From Heliomicrobium undosum (GTDB taxonomy: Bacteria; Bacillota; Desulfitobacteriia; Heliobacteriales; Heliobacteriaceae): a stretch of 64,000 bases of DNA. The stretch lies in NCBI RefSeq assembly GCF_009877425.1, contig NZ_WXEY01000020.1, forward strand, positions 1 through 64,000, written 5' to 3'. The translations under genes and the position numbers were made by a program. Below are positions 55,296 through 63,926 of this stretch, in pieces. Position 1 is the first letter of the stretch. Every line of letters starts with the position of its first letter. The notes under the pieces are model-generated. The model searched no databases. It was given only the letters and a program-made list of their open reading frames with translations, and was not told where the DNA came from.

Positions 55296-55942
55296 AAATT
55301 CGCAGCCAAACAGAACTACAAGACTTTTTGGATCAGTCTCTTTCCAAACGAAAGCGTGAATTGACCACCCTGCGATTTATATTATTACAGTGCAAACGTA
55401 CCCACGAGAGAGATACGTTGCTCCGGGCGACGCTTCCAATGTTGTACGCCCATTGGGAAGGCTTTATCAAGGAATCCTCTATTGCCTATCTGGATTATGT
55501 TTTGCGCCAGGGAATACCGTTGGGAAATTTAACGCGGAATTTTATCGCCTTAACATTACGCGGGAAAATCGTTTCTGCTGGATTATCAAAAAAGAATCAA
55601 GTTCATAAGGAGCTTATCGATTTGATTCTCGACCACGCCAAACACGTTGCATCATACAATCCGAATGAGGTCATCGACACGCAATCGAACCTCTCATCCA
55701 ATGTCTTGCGAGACATAATGCACACGGTTGGCATAAACTTTGATAATATGTGGCAAAAAAAAGTTCCTCTTATCGATCACCAGCTATTAAAAAGCCGGAA
55801 CGAAATTGCTCATGGTGAACTCGTTCCAGTAGATGTAACGCTCTATGAGCAGCTGCATAAATTTGTAATTGAAAGCCTGGAACAATACAAAACGGCATTG
55901 GAAAATGCTGTAGCATTGGAAGCATACAAACACTCGATTTGA
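55292..55942 (+). CDS. HEPN-domain protein (MAE_28990/MAE_18760-like)
   Basis: A 216-residue helical protein of the HEPN superfamily. Visible are the N-terminal LLRATLPMLYAHWEGFIKESS, characteristic of the MAE_28990/MAE_18760-like families, and the catalytic R-x4-H motif, Arg169 to His174, in SRNEIAHGE. HEPN proteins with this motif are usually metal-independent RNases in toxin-antitoxin or abortive-infection systems. Translation is coupled to the DUF262 gene by ATGA. Low GC like its partner. Most likely an effector of a two-gene defence unit, with DUF262 as the sensor or second nuclease; this is inferred from pairing and motifs only. Confidence 0.8.
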   Translation: MKIRSQTELQDFLDQSLSKRKRELTTLRFILLQCKRTHERDTLLRATLPMLYAHWEGFIKESSIAYLDYVLRQGIPLGNLTRNFIALTLRGKIVSAGLSKKNQVHKELIDLILDHAKHVASYNPNEVIDTQSNLSSNVLRDIMHTVGINFDNMWQKKVPLIDHQLLKSRNEIAHGELVPVDVTLYEQLHKFVIESLEQYKTALENAVALEAYKHSI

Positions 55943-55978
55943 TTAATGTTACTTTTCTAGTTTTTAAAAGACAAAAAC

Positions 55979-56010
55979 AAGAGCGGAGAAAGAATCTTTC
56001 ATCCGCTCTT
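55979..56010. terminator. Terminator between the HEPN gene and the HTH/coiled-coil gene
   Basis: Stem AAGAGCGGA-GAAAG / CTTTC-A-TCCGCTCTT, nearly perfect, followed on the minus strand by TGTTTTTGTCTTTT. It serves the minus-strand gene and perhaps also the HEPN gene. Confidence 0.8.
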
Positions 56011-56037
56011 CACAGCCGCTTATTCCGATTTAAGAAA

Positions 56038-57153
56038 CTACTTGGACAACACCGGCGTCTGGGACCTTCCCCAGAGCCGGTTCCACCAGCCCTTGACGCC
56101 GCGCTTGCTCTGTTCCATCTGCATCTTCTGACGCCACTTGATGATCATCTCCGTCGAGCGGTCAACGGAACGACGCACACCGTCGACAGAGGCCTTGACA
56201 TCGTCGAGGCGCCGTTCCAACGTCTGAGCGCCGCTCTGCTGGGCGCTGACCATCTGGCCCACCGTCTCGCTCACTTCCACCATCAGCTTCTTCACCTCGC
56301 CCATGGTGGACTGGTTGTCCACCGACAACTTGTGAACGAAGGCCTGGCGCATCTCCGCGTCAGACTGGCTGGCGGCCACCTCCTGGAGCGTGGAGCGCAT
56401 GTCGTCAAAGACGGTGTCCACATTGTGCTGCCAGGCGTCCAACCCGGAGCGGAACTCGTCCAATCCCTGATTCATCCCCTGGCGGACGCGCTCCATCGAT
56501 GTCCGCAATTCACCGTTCACACTCTGCTGCAGGTTGACCACCCGGCCCTCGACCTTGCTCAAGTGCTGGTGAAAGCCTTTTTTCAGGCCCAAGACATCGG
56601 ACTGCACCTCCACGATCTGCTGAAGCATCTGTTCCAGCCGATCTTCCAGAAGCCCATCGGCGCGTTGTTCCTCCCGCGGGAGAGAGCGCAACAATTGGAT
56701 CAGTTCCTGGGTGGATTCCTTAAACTCCCTCCAATCGACGGCTAAGGCCTGCGCCTCTGCCGTCATCTCCTGCGGCATGCCGTTCACTAAGGACGTCCTC
56801 TCGGGGTCAGGGTATGCCCCTTCTCCCGTTTGCGCTCCCGGCTTGACCGCCGAAGCGGCAACCGCTCCCGCCGTCATCGACGGCGCCACCAGCGCAACCG
56901 GCACGGCCGCCTCAGCCGATTCGCCCACCAGGGCCGGCTGCTCCCCTTCCAACCCAAGAAGGCTGGACTGGACCCCACGACGCCGCGCAAATTCCCGCAA
57001 AGCCTCCAGCGGGATCAGGTACTTGAACCCTCCCGGGACTTTCTGCTGCCTCGCGGCCAGATCGCCGCGATGGATCGCATCCCGCAGGGTGTACCGTTGC
57101 AATCCCGTCACTTTGGCGGCTTGAACAACCGTCAACTCATCGGGCAGATTCAT
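56038..57153 (-). CDS. DNA-binding HTH, long coiled coil and basic aromatic C-terminal tail
   Basis: A 371-residue protein. Residues 1-60 are a MerR/excisionase-type helix-turn-helix (VVQAAKVTGLQRYTLRDAIH, then GGFKYLIPLEALREFA). Residues 70-140 are low complexity, rich in Ala, Val, Gly and Pro. Residues 150-345 are coiled coil with many Gln, Glu, Val and Met in heptads. The end, RGVKGWWNRLWGRSQT, is short, basic and Trp-rich and could be an amphipathic membrane-binding helix. This order recalls RacA, which ties DNA to the cell pole during sporulation, although RacA is much shorter. A nucleoid-membrane tether is a plausible but unproven role. Start ATG 57153 follows AAGGAGGG. Confidence 0.75.
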   Translation of the reverse strand: MNLPDELTVVQAAKVTGLQRYTLRDAIHRGDLAARQQKVPGGFKYLIPLEALREFARRRGVQSSLLGLEGEQPALVGESAEAAVPVALVAPSMTAGAVAASAVKPGAQTGEGAYPDPERTSLVNGMPQEMTAEAQALAVDWREFKESTQELIQLLRSLPREEQRADGLLEDRLEQMLQQIVEVQSDVLGLKKGFHQHLSKVEGRVVNLQQSVNGELRTSMERVRQGMNQGLDEFRSGLDAWQHNVDTVFDDMRSTLQEVAASQSDAEMRQAFVHKLSVDNQSTMGEVKKLMVEVSETVGQMVSAQQSGAQTLERRLDDVKASVDGVRRSVDRSTEMIIKWRQKMQMEQSKRGVKGWWNRLWGRSQTPVLSK

Positions 57154-57265
57154 GCTTCCTGCTCCCTCCTTCTCAACCACCTATTCGACAGAGCTTTTCC
57201 ATATCCTTCCAATCTATCCTGTTTATATCAAAAAATTCCTTTCCTGGCAACGTTTTTTTTACGTT

Positions 57266-57299
57266 TAAAAAAGAAAAAGCAGGCTCTTGCACACCTGCT
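57266..57299 (-). terminator. Terminator of the deoxynucleoside kinase gene
   Basis: Stem AGCAGG / CCTGCT with a ten-base loop and TTTTTCTTTTTT on the minus strand, about 95 bases after the stop codon. Confidence 0.65.
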
Positions 57300-57392
57300 C
57301 CTTTTTCCCAAGAATGTATCGTCCTATGACTCTTGTTCCGGACCAAACCGGTTGTAACCAGGCCTATCCGCCATGAAGGCTTGTCCCGCTCC

Positions 57393-58019
57393 CTAGCAGG
57401 CCGCCTCATAGGCCGTGATGATCTTGCGCAGCACCTCTTCCCGATCATCAGGGTTGTGGACAAAATCCAAGCGGCCCACTTCGATCGTCAGCAGTTCTCC
57501 GCCTTTGTAGTTCCGGTAGTTGTTCTCGTAAAACAGGTTCAGCATGGCCCAATATTCCCGTTCAACCGTCAACTCGTCGTCCCGGCCGCGCATGCGGATG
57601 CGGCGGATCGCCTCGTCCGTATCGGCTTTCAAGTACACCATCAGCCGGGGGGGTGTCAGGCCCTCCAACATGCTGTTCAACAGGTTTTCATAGACGCTGA
57701 ACTCCTCCACCGTCAGGTAGCCCTGCTCACGGTACATGCGGGCAAAAATACCGTCCGAATAGATGGAACGATCCATGATGGCCCTATTAGTCCCCGAGGC
57801 CTCCCGGTATTGTTTAAAGCGATTCGTCAAAAAGTTGATCTGCATCGGGAAGGCCCACCGCTCCCGGTCATGAAAAAACTTATGGAGCAGTTGATTCTCG
57901 TCCTCAAACAATTCACTAAAGGCGACCAGATCGAGCCTTTCCGCCAGGATATTGACCAGGCTGGACTTGCCGACGCCAGTCACCCCATCGATCACCAATT
58001 GCACCTTCGCTTCAGGCAT
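57393..58019 (-). CDS. Deoxynucleoside kinase (dGK/dCK family)
   Basis: Salvage kinase of 208 residues that phosphorylates deoxynucleosides with ATP. The P-loop is DGVTGVGKSSL, the substrate-side acidic residue lies in FSELFEDE, the DRS motif is IMDRSIYSDGIFA, and the lid has RIRMRGRDDE. The family also includes Bacillus dgk and dck; the exact base specificity cannot be read here. ATG 58019 follows AAGGAG by eight bases. Monocistronic. Confidence 0.88.
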   Translation of the reverse strand: MPEAKVQLVIDGVTGVGKSSLVNILAERLDLVAFSELFEDENQLLHKFFHDRERWAFPMQINFLTNRFKQYREASGTNRAIMDRSIYSDGIFARMYREQGYLTVEEFSVYENLLNSMLEGLTPPRLMVYLKADTDEAIRRIRMRGRDDELTVEREYWAMLNLFYENNYRNYKGGELLTIEVGRLDFVHNPDDREEVLRKIITAYEAAC

Positions 58020-58408
58020 ACACCGCACTCCTTCATCCGAATACTATTCACTTTTATCAACCGGCCGCTCATCCGTCGCCGCTGACGCCTATGGCGCGTC
58101 ACGAAACAGGTTGATGTTACTACACAGTTACTGAACAGATTCCTATAGCAACTGCACTCAACACTTCGCGAACAGGCAGCCCTTTCCCTTCTCCCTGGCC
58201 GATGATTCCGCCACTCTCCATTATTCCCATAAACGGCCATACACGCGATTGTGCAAAGCCTGAACCATCAATTAGACAACGGGCGATCGCCTATGCTATA
58301 CTGAAAAAAGTCAAATCGATCCCCTTCTTTTGATTTTTATGGTAATTGATAATTCTTCCCGTGCATAAACATATTTGGTAAAGCAATGAGAAAGGAGGAT
58401 TGTATCGC
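58020..58408. other. Divergent intergenic region between the kinase and LysE-type genes
   Basis: About 390 bases with no supported gene. It has a plus-strand extended -10, TGCTATACT (58294-58302), and the perfect palindrome GGCGATCGCC (58282-58291) in the spacer upstream of it. The first 200 bases show nothing recognisable. Confidence 0.45.
58282..58302 (+). promoter_or_regulatory. Promoter of the LysE-type gene with palindromic spacer
   Basis: Extended -10 TGCTATACT ending at 58302. The upstream palindrome GGCGATCGCC could be a regulator site. The -35 is poor. Confidence 0.4.
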
Positions 58409-59140
58409 TTGGTGCTTGCACTCCCCCCCTCACCGGCGCAACTGGTCCAGGCGCTGTTCAGCGGCCTCTTGTTAGGCGTCACACTGGCTTTGCCTCTCGG
58501 TCCCATTGCCGTCGAAGTGTTGCGCAATTCCATGCGCTATGGCTTTTGGATGGGCTTGGCGGTCGGGACAGGGGCGATCATCGCTGACGGCTTCTACCTC
58601 CTAATCGTCCAATTCGGGCTGGTTCCCTTGTTGCAACAGCCGATCATCCGCACCGTCTTTGGACTGGCCAGCACGATCATCCTGCTGCTTCTCGGTTACT
58701 CCCTGTTCCGGCCTGGCAAACAGGTGGCCCGCGCCTCTTCCGGTTCTGTCGACGCCGTATCGGAAACAGCGCCTTCCCACAAAAGCGGCCTCTTTCCCTT
58801 AAAAGCGCTCTTCTCCGGCGCCTCCGGCAGCCGTTCTAAAAAGCAAGCCTTTTTAAACGGCATGATCCTCACCGGTTTAAACCCCTTCACCCTCACCCTC
58901 TGGATCGGCGTAGGCACGACCGCCGTCGCCAGTTGGAATTCCACCTCGCCCTTTCTCGGCCTTATATTCATCTTTGGTATTCTCTTCGGACAGGAAATCT
59001 GGTTTGCAGCGATCTCCCGGTTGGCCCGGACTCGCTTTTTCCAGTGGCAGATGCACATCCTTCCTAAAATCCAGAAAGCGTTCGGCCTCCTGATGATCGG
59101 CTTGGCCTTGGCCACCTTATACTGGACCTTGACTGGCTGA
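58409..59140 (+). CDS. LysE/RhtB-family amino acid exporter
   Basis: Membrane protein of about 243 residues with six hydrophobic helices. The family signature is in the first helices: GLLLGVTLALPLGPIAVEVLRNSMRYGFWMGLAVGTGAI (residues 15-55, split into helix, loop, helix), and FLNGMILTGLNPFTLTLWIG in the second half. It exports amino acids or similar small molecules; the substrate is unknown. The ribosome site AAAGGAGG leaves a choice between TTG 58409 and GTG 58412; TTG 58400 is too close. A Ser/Lys-rich cytoplasmic loop separates the two halves. Confidence 0.88.
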   Translation: MVLALPPSPAQLVQALFSGLLLGVTLALPLGPIAVEVLRNSMRYGFWMGLAVGTGAIIADGFYLLIVQFGLVPLLQQPIIRTVFGLASTIILLLLGYSLFRPGKQVARASSGSVDAVSETAPSHKSGLFPLKALFSGASGSRSKKQAFLNGMILTGLNPFTLTLWIGVGTTAVASWNSTSPFLGLIFIFGILFGQEIWFAAISRLARTRFFQWQMHILPKIQKAFGLLMIGLALATLYWTLTG

Positions 59141-59153
59141 TGCTACGCAATAG

Positions 59154-59197
59154 AGAACCCCCTGTCACGGCGATGGACCGGACAGGGGGTTCTTTTT
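59154..59197. terminator. Terminator between the LysE-type gene and pspA
   Basis: Stem GAACCCCCTGTC / GACAGGGGGTTC followed by TTTTT on the plus strand; converging pspA may also use it. Confidence 0.9.
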
Positions 59198-59216
59198 GCT
59201 CTTCTCTTTTTGCCTC

Positions 59217-59885
59217 TTACTTGCCCAGTTGGCGCTTCAGCGCGGCCAGTTCGTCATCCACATCAGCGCCCTTGTCCAAGGACGCCAGTTCATCATCCAA
59301 GCTGGCGGAAGGACCGCGGGACAGTTCCTTGCTCGCCTCAGCCTTGGCTTCCAGGGATGCCACTTTTTCCTCCATGCGGTCAAAGCCGTGCCGCGCCGAA
59401 CGGTTGTCAAATCCGCCCATCAGGTCATGAACCTGCTGAGTCGCTTTGGCGGCGTTGGCACGGGCGACGAGGGTGTCCCGGCGGGCTTTCAGCTTATCGA
59501 ACTCGCTGCGCATGTCAGCCAGTTGCCGCTTCAGTTTCTCCGAAGTGGCCGAGTGGGTTTCGAATTGGGCCTTGAAATCATTCATCCGGGTTTCATGGTT
59601 TTTCTTGTCTTCAAGCGCCCGCCGGGCCAGGTCGTCGCGACCGGCGTTGATCGCCTTTACGGCGTCTTCCTGCCGCTTCTGCACCATCGCCTCCGCTTCC
59701 CGGTACTGGGCTTCAAACTTCTTGGTCACGGCGATCTGCTTGGCGATCGCATCGGAAGCGTCCCGAATGTCCTCTTCCATGTCCCGGAGGTACTGGTCAA
59801 GCATCTTTACCGGATCTTCCGCTTTGTCGAGAAGGGCATTGATATTGGACAGGGTGAGGTCTTTCAACCGTTTGAACAAGCTCAT
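59217..59885 (-). CDS. pspA: Phage shock protein A (PspA/IM30)
   Basis: Peripheral membrane protein of 222 residues that oligomerises on damaged membranes (ESCRT-III-like). It begins with the amphipathic helix MSLFKRLKDLTLSNINALLDKAEDP (residues 1-25) and the family motif PVKMLDQYLRDMEEDIRDA, then consists of long alpha-helical hairpins. The upstream gene (DUF4178) lies 67 bases away on the same strand, and the two are likely cotranscribed. LiaH-type envelope stress genes are absent nearby. Confidence 0.93.
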   Translation of the reverse strand: MSLFKRLKDLTLSNINALLDKAEDPVKMLDQYLRDMEEDIRDASDAIAKQIAVTKKFEAQYREAEAMVQKRQEDAVKAINAGRDDLARRALEDKKNHETRMNDFKAQFETHSATSEKLKRQLADMRSEFDKLKARRDTLVARANAAKATQQVHDLMGGFDNRSARHGFDRMEEKVASLEAKAEASKELSRGPSASLDDELASLDKGADVDDELAALKRQLGK

Positions 59886-59952
59886 CAGGGCATCCTCCTT
59901 ACATCATGTGGCAATCGTGAATCCGGCAGCATCCCCTGCTGGCGCGCGGCGC

Positions 59953-60468
59953 TTAACCGGCGACGATCGATACCTCAAAGGCATCGATCCAGCGTCCGTC
60001 ATAATGGAAAAAGCGACCCTCCTGCCACTCGATCCGGTAGATTTCGCGCTGATCCGTCTCGAACTGCCAGTACATGACCGGACCGGTGCGGATAGGCGTC
60101 AGGCCGAGGGCGTCAACAGTCCCCTCTCCATTATAATCGAGAAAGAAATGCTTCCCGTCAAGGATATATTCGGTCTTTACCTCATTCACGTTGTCCGTGC
60201 GACCGGCAAAGGGGGTGATGACCACAGCCTTGTCCGGCACAGAGCGATCCAACAGCAGCCCCTGCCGCTGGCGTCCCGACTTCAGCCAGTACATCACCCA
60301 ACCGGGCAGACTGTGATAGCTCACCTTTCCTTCGATCACCCAGTCCTCCAGATCGAGAGAGACAATATCGTTTACATCGAGGTCGAACAGCGTGCGCTCT
60401 CGCAGGACCGGCTTTCCGGCGTTGGTCTCCGATTCAAAGATCCGACGCATGCGATCAAAAAGGCTCAC
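59953..60468 (-). CDS. DUF4178 protein upstream of pspA
   Basis: A 171-residue soluble protein with a DUF4178 domain (DIVSLDLEDWVIEGKVSYH, then RIEWQEGRFFHYDGRWIDAFEV at the end). DUF4178 genes commonly neighbour pspA and related membrane-stress genes in bacteria; the function is unknown, and a role in assembling or recruiting PspA-type polymers is suggested by this association. ATG is preceded by GAGGTGAGG. Confidence 0.8.
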   Translation of the reverse strand: MSLFDRMRRIFESETNAGKPVLRERTLFDLDVNDIVSLDLEDWVIEGKVSYHSLPGWVMYWLKSGRQRQGLLLDRSVPDKAVVITPFAGRTDNVNEVKTEYILDGKHFFLDYNGEGTVDALGLTPIRTGPVMYWQFETDQREIYRIEWQEGRFFHYDGRWIDAFEVSIVAG

Positions 60469-60540
60469 GGCCTCACCTCCTCTACCATCTTCTCATAAAA
60501 GAAGACTTCTGAAAACACTCTATGAGATGGCTGTCCCAAC

Positions 60541-60569
60541 TTGTTCCACTTGCTTGAGCCGATTATACT
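60541..60569 (+). promoter_or_regulatory. Promoter of the cyclophilin lipoprotein gene
   Basis: -10 TATACT (60564-60569) with a weak -35 TTGTTC (60541-60546), 17-base spacer. Confidence 0.45.
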
Positions 60570-60606
60570 AGAATCGCCGCCATTTTACATGAAAGGATGG
60601 GTTACC

Positions 60607-61302
60607 ATGCAAAAAATGTGGAAAACGGGCGTGGCCGCCGTGGCGATGATGGCGCTCTTTACAGCCGCCGGATGTTCCAGCCCGGAGGACCAGAAAAAAA
60701 CGCAAGAACCGCCGCAACAGACCAGCCCGGCCAAACCGGACAGTCCCAAGTCGTCCACGGCTGAACGGAACAATAAGTACCAAGCGCCGCCGTCCATGCA
60801 GATCGATCCGAAAAAGCAGTACACAGCGACTGTGCAAACCAATCGGGGCGCCTTCAAGATCGAATTGCTGGCCGCCGAAGCGCCGAAGACGGTCAACAAC
60901 TTCGTCTTCCTGGCCCGTGAAGGCTACTTTGACGGCATCCGGTTTCACCGGATCATCAAGGACTTCATGATTCAGACGGGCGATCCCATGGGGAACGGAA
61001 CCGGCGGACCCGGATACAAGTTCGCCGACGAACTGCCGCCCAAACTCTCCTACGGACCGGGCGTCGTCGCCATGGCCAACGCCGGCCCGAACACAAACGG
61101 CAGCCAGTTCTTCATCTGCAACGGCGAAAAAGCGAAAAACCTCAACCAGATGCCCAACTACACCGTCTTCGGCCGGGTCATCGACGGCATGGAAACGGTG
61201 CTCAAGATCTCCGACACGCCGGTGACCGCCGGCTTTGGCGGCGAGAAGAGCAAGCCCGCCGAGGAGATCATCATGGAAAGGGTCACCATCGAAGAGAAGT
61301 GA
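60607..61302 (+). CDS. Lipoprotein peptidyl-prolyl cis-trans isomerase (cyclophilin)
   Basis: A 231-residue exported lipoprotein with a cyclophilin domain, likely helping protein folding at the outer face of the membrane. The lipobox is TAAGC (about residue 21), then a Pro/Ser/Lys-rich linker. The cyclophilin core has FRIxL-type start GAFKIELLAAEAPKTVNNF, the active-site Arg in FHRIIKDFMIQTGDP and the GSQFFI motif, with FGRVIDGMETVLKI near the end. ATG 60607 is preceded by AAAGGATGG. It is divergent from the DUF4178-pspA pair. Confidence 0.93.
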   Translation: MQKMWKTGVAAVAMMALFTAAGCSSPEDQKKTQEPPQQTSPAKPDSPKSSTAERNNKYQAPPSMQIDPKKQYTATVQTNRGAFKIELLAAEAPKTVNNFVFLAREGYFDGIRFHRIIKDFMIQTGDPMGNGTGGPGYKFADELPPKLSYGPGVVAMANAGPNTNGSQFFICNGEKAKNLNQMPNYTVFGRVIDGMETVLKISDTPVTAGFGGEKSKPAEEIIMERVTIEEK

Positions 61303-61380
61303 CCGCATCGCGCTGCGCCGGACATCCCACTTTCTTCAATCACGTAAGATTGCATGAAGGAACCCGCTGTTCCGGCGAGG

Positions 61381-63336
61381 TTACTCCACGGTAAACCGTT
61401 CCGCGTTCGCCCGGGAGGATTGGGCCAGATTGGACAGCAGCGAGGCCGTCTGCGCCACCTGTTTCGATGAGGCGGCAACCTCCTGGGCGATAGCGGAAAC
61501 AGACTGCGATTGGGCCGACGCCCGGTGAGACTGTTCCGCCATCGCGTTGATGGCCCGGGCAGCCTCATCGGCGTCCACCGCCTGGGATCGGGCCTCGCCG
61601 ATCACCCGTTCGAGGCGGCTCAACTGATCCTGCAGCAGTTCCGCCATGGCCTTGATCCGTTCCAGGTTGGTACGGGCAAGGCTTTCTTCCTGCGCGGCCA
61701 TGTTGATTCCCGTCGCCATCACCGCCACGGCTGACTGCACATCCTGGCGGACTTCATCGAGCATGCCCTGAATCTGCTCGGCCGAATTGCGCGATTCCTC
61801 GGCCAACTTCCGGATCTCTCCGGCGACAACGGCAAAGCCCCGGCCCTGTTCCCCGGCCCGTGAGGCCTCGATAGCCGCATTCAGGGCCAGCAGATTGGTC
61901 TGATCGGCAATACCGGTGATCGCCAGGCTGATGGTTTCAATGCCGCGACTTTTTTCCTCCAGACCCCGGACAGCTTCCGATCCGGCAGACATGGCGCTTG
62001 CCAGTTCCTCGGCATGTTCTAAGGCGCCGCGGACAGCGTCGACCACATTCCGGGAAAGCTCGGCGATCCGCCTCCCTTCCTCTTCCGCTGCGCCGCCTTC
62101 CCTGGCGATAGAATCCGCCAACTGGGCCAGACTGTCAATCCGGCGGGCAATCTCAACCACCCCGGCAGAACGGGCGGAAATGCCGGCGGCAAGCCGTTCA
62201 TTCGTCTGAGCCAGTTCTTCGGCAGCCTGTGCTGTCTGGTGGCAGGAGGAATCCAGTTGAGACGCCTCCTGTTTCAATTGATCGGCTGAACGGCGTATGT
62301 CCCCGATAAGGACGCGCAACTTGCCGGCCATTTGACCAAAAGCCTCGGCTAGGTCGCGGATTTCCGGGTCATACCCATCTTTGCCAGCAACGACCACATT
62401 CAAGTCGCCGCCGGCCATGCACAACGCCTGTTCGCCCAATTGCCGCAGCGGACCGGTGATTCGCCGCGACAGCATGGTTGCGATCAATACGGCCAAGATC
62501 ACCGTCACTGCCGCAATACCGCCGATCAGAGACAACAATCGCTCCACATCGGCGTAAGCAACACGGCTTTCTTCACGGATGAGGATGGTCCAACCGCTCA
62601 ATTCCGATTTCGCCGCTGTCGCCAGATACTCCACCCCGTTATCGAGGTAACGGAACCCCCCCGTGGCAACAGGGAGATCCATCGATTGGTCCTTTGTCAT
62701 TGTTTCCTTATCGGGGTGATAGATCAACTTGCCGTTTCCACCGGCGATCAGCACTTTGCTTTCTGCATGCGGATCGACCTGCTTCAGACCGCCCAGGTAA
62801 TGTTCGACAACCTTGTCAAGACTCACATACCCGGCCAGCACGCCGACCGTTCTTCCCTCCTGCTTGATCGGCACGGAAAGGCCCATGATCGCGCCGCCCG
62901 TTGACTTACTGACGACGGGCATCCCGATGACGGCCTCTTTGCCCCCAGTGATAATCCCTTGAAAATAGTCGCGGTCAGCCACATTGACCCGTTGGGCGTC
63001 ATTGGAACGAACCGTCTGCATCCCCGCCGTGTCGATGACGACGAGGGTGTCCATATCGAAAAAAACCTTGCTGTATTCAACCAGCAGGGGCTTCTGCCGA
63101 ACTGGATCCATGCCGGTGAGGTCCGGATTTTTGACTAGTCCTTGGAGCAGGTTTGTCCGCTCCCGGATCTTATCGTCCAGGCTGTTGACCACACCGGAAG
63201 CCCAGAGCGCCTGTTCCCGGCGAATCTGATCTTCAATGGAGGTTCGGGCTTTGACAAAGGCGCCCGAACCCAATATGAGAGCAGGTAAAATCGCAAAAAG
63301 CACAAAAAAAGCCATCAACTTCGTCGACAATCGCAA
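61381..63336 (-). CDS. Methyl-accepting chemotaxis protein with dCache-type sensor
   Basis: Chemoreceptor of 651 residues. Transmembrane helix one is at about 8-28, the extracytoplasmic domain (30-270) looks like a double Cache domain ([32 protein letters not shown]), helix two at about 275-298 and HAMP follows ([22 protein letters not shown]). The signalling hairpin has the conserved tip [26 protein letters not shown] in variant form ([17 protein letters not shown]). dCache receptors bind small molecules such as amino acids; the ligand is unknown. Start TTG 63336 has a purine run GGGGGGAAG nearby; the TTG two codons later is an alternative. Confidence 0.93.
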   Translation of the reverse strand: MRLSTKLMAFFVLFAILPALILGSGAFVKARTSIEDQIRREQALWASGVVNSLDDKIRERTNLLQGLVKNPDLTGMDPVRQKPLLVEYSKVFFDMDTLVVIDTAGMQTVRSNDAQRVNVADRDYFQGIITGGKEAVIGMPVVSKSTGGAIMGLSVPIKQEGRTVGVLAGYVSLDKVVEHYLGGLKQVDPHAESKVLIAGGNGKLIYHPDKETMTKDQSMDLPVATGGFRYLDNGVEYLATAAKSELSGWTILIREESRVAYADVERLLSLIGGIAAVTVILAVLIATMLSRRITGPLRQLGEQALCMAGGDLNVVVAGKDGYDPEIRDLAEAFGQMAGKLRVLIGDIRRSADQLKQEASQLDSSCHQTAQAAEELAQTNERLAAGISARSAGVVEIARRIDSLAQLADSIAREGGAAEEEGRRIAELSRNVVDAVRGALEHAEELASAMSAGSEAVRGLEEKSRGIETISLAITGIADQTNLLALNAAIEASRAGEQGRGFAVVAGEIRKLAEESRNSAEQIQGMLDEVRQDVQSAVAVMATGINMAAQEESLARTNLERIKAMAELLQDQLSRLERVIGEARSQAVDADEAARAINAMAEQSHRASAQSQSVSAIAQEVAASSKQVAQTASLLSNLAQSSRANAERFTVE

Positions 63337-63429
63337 TTTTCTTCCCCCCGCCTGCTTTATGGGACAATTCCTCTTTCATTTTAACAAATTCCTTTTCGCC
63401 AAAAAACTGGATGGTTCGATTTGGCCAAT

Positions 63430-63453
63430 AAAAAAACCGTGATGGCTCACGGT
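63430..63453 (-). terminator. Terminator of the zinc-ribbon gene
   Basis: Minus-strand stem ACCGTGA / TCACGGT followed by TTTTTT, 20 bases after the stop of 63473-63667. Confidence 0.8.
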
Positions 63454-63472
63454 CAAAAGAGGGGGGCATTGA

Positions 63473-63667
63473 TTACTTTTGTTCAACCGGCCACTGGCAT
63501 TTGCATTCGGGGCATTGCCAGGCTACGGTCTGATCGCCGTTGTAATTCAAAATTCCAATCGTCCGGTAACAGGTGTAGGATCTTTTGATGCTTTTTTTGG
63601 CGCGCGATTCCGTCTTGGTCAGCAGATTGGCGCCACATTCGGGGCAAACCGTCAGCATCTTGCCCAT
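63473..63667 (-). CDS. Small zinc-ribbon protein
   Basis: A 64-residue protein with two CxxC pairs, [10 protein letters not shown] near the start and QCPECKCQW near the end, and a [14 protein letters not shown] strand region between them; it looks like a small rubredoxin-like or zinc-ribbon fold. No partner gene suggests a role. ATG 63667 is chosen because GAGGAG lies nine bases upstream; the frame opening at 63736 would give an atypical extension. Confidence 0.7.
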   Translation of the reverse strand: MGKMLTVCPECGANLLTKTESRAKKSIKRSYTCYRTIGILNYNGDQTVAWQCPECKCQWPVEQK

Positions 63668-63887
63668 GGAATTCATCTCCTCTGGATTCTTTTGATTCTC
63701 ACTATCTCGACATGTATTGTGAATAAAAGTCAACAAATGGGCGTCATTGGTTGCAACATTTTCTAATCAATACCTTAACATATCTAAAACAAAATCGGAA
63801 GACAGTTGATTATTTACAGAAAACTTAGTTTTTCGCATAAAAAATGACTTTTCTTAATTTACAGATTATTTTATAAATAAAAGAAAA
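63668..63887. other. AT-rich intergenic region
   Basis: Very AT-rich. It must hold the promoter of the zinc-ribbon gene, but no clear -35/-10 pair was found. No gene supported. Confidence 0.4.
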
Positions 63888-63926
63888 GGGAGAGCTAGCC
63901 GCGTCTGCGGTAAACTCTCCCTTTTT
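63888..63926. terminator. Terminator near the right edge
   Basis: Outer stem GGGAGA / TCTCCC and inner CCGC / GCGG, followed by TTTTT on the plus strand and TTTTCTTTT on the minus strand. Confidence 0.75.

Noticed and set aside
58282-58291. GGCGATCGCC as a HIP1-type genome-wide repeat
   Set aside because: Only one intergenic occurrence was noticed in the window, so it is treated as a local promoter palindrome.
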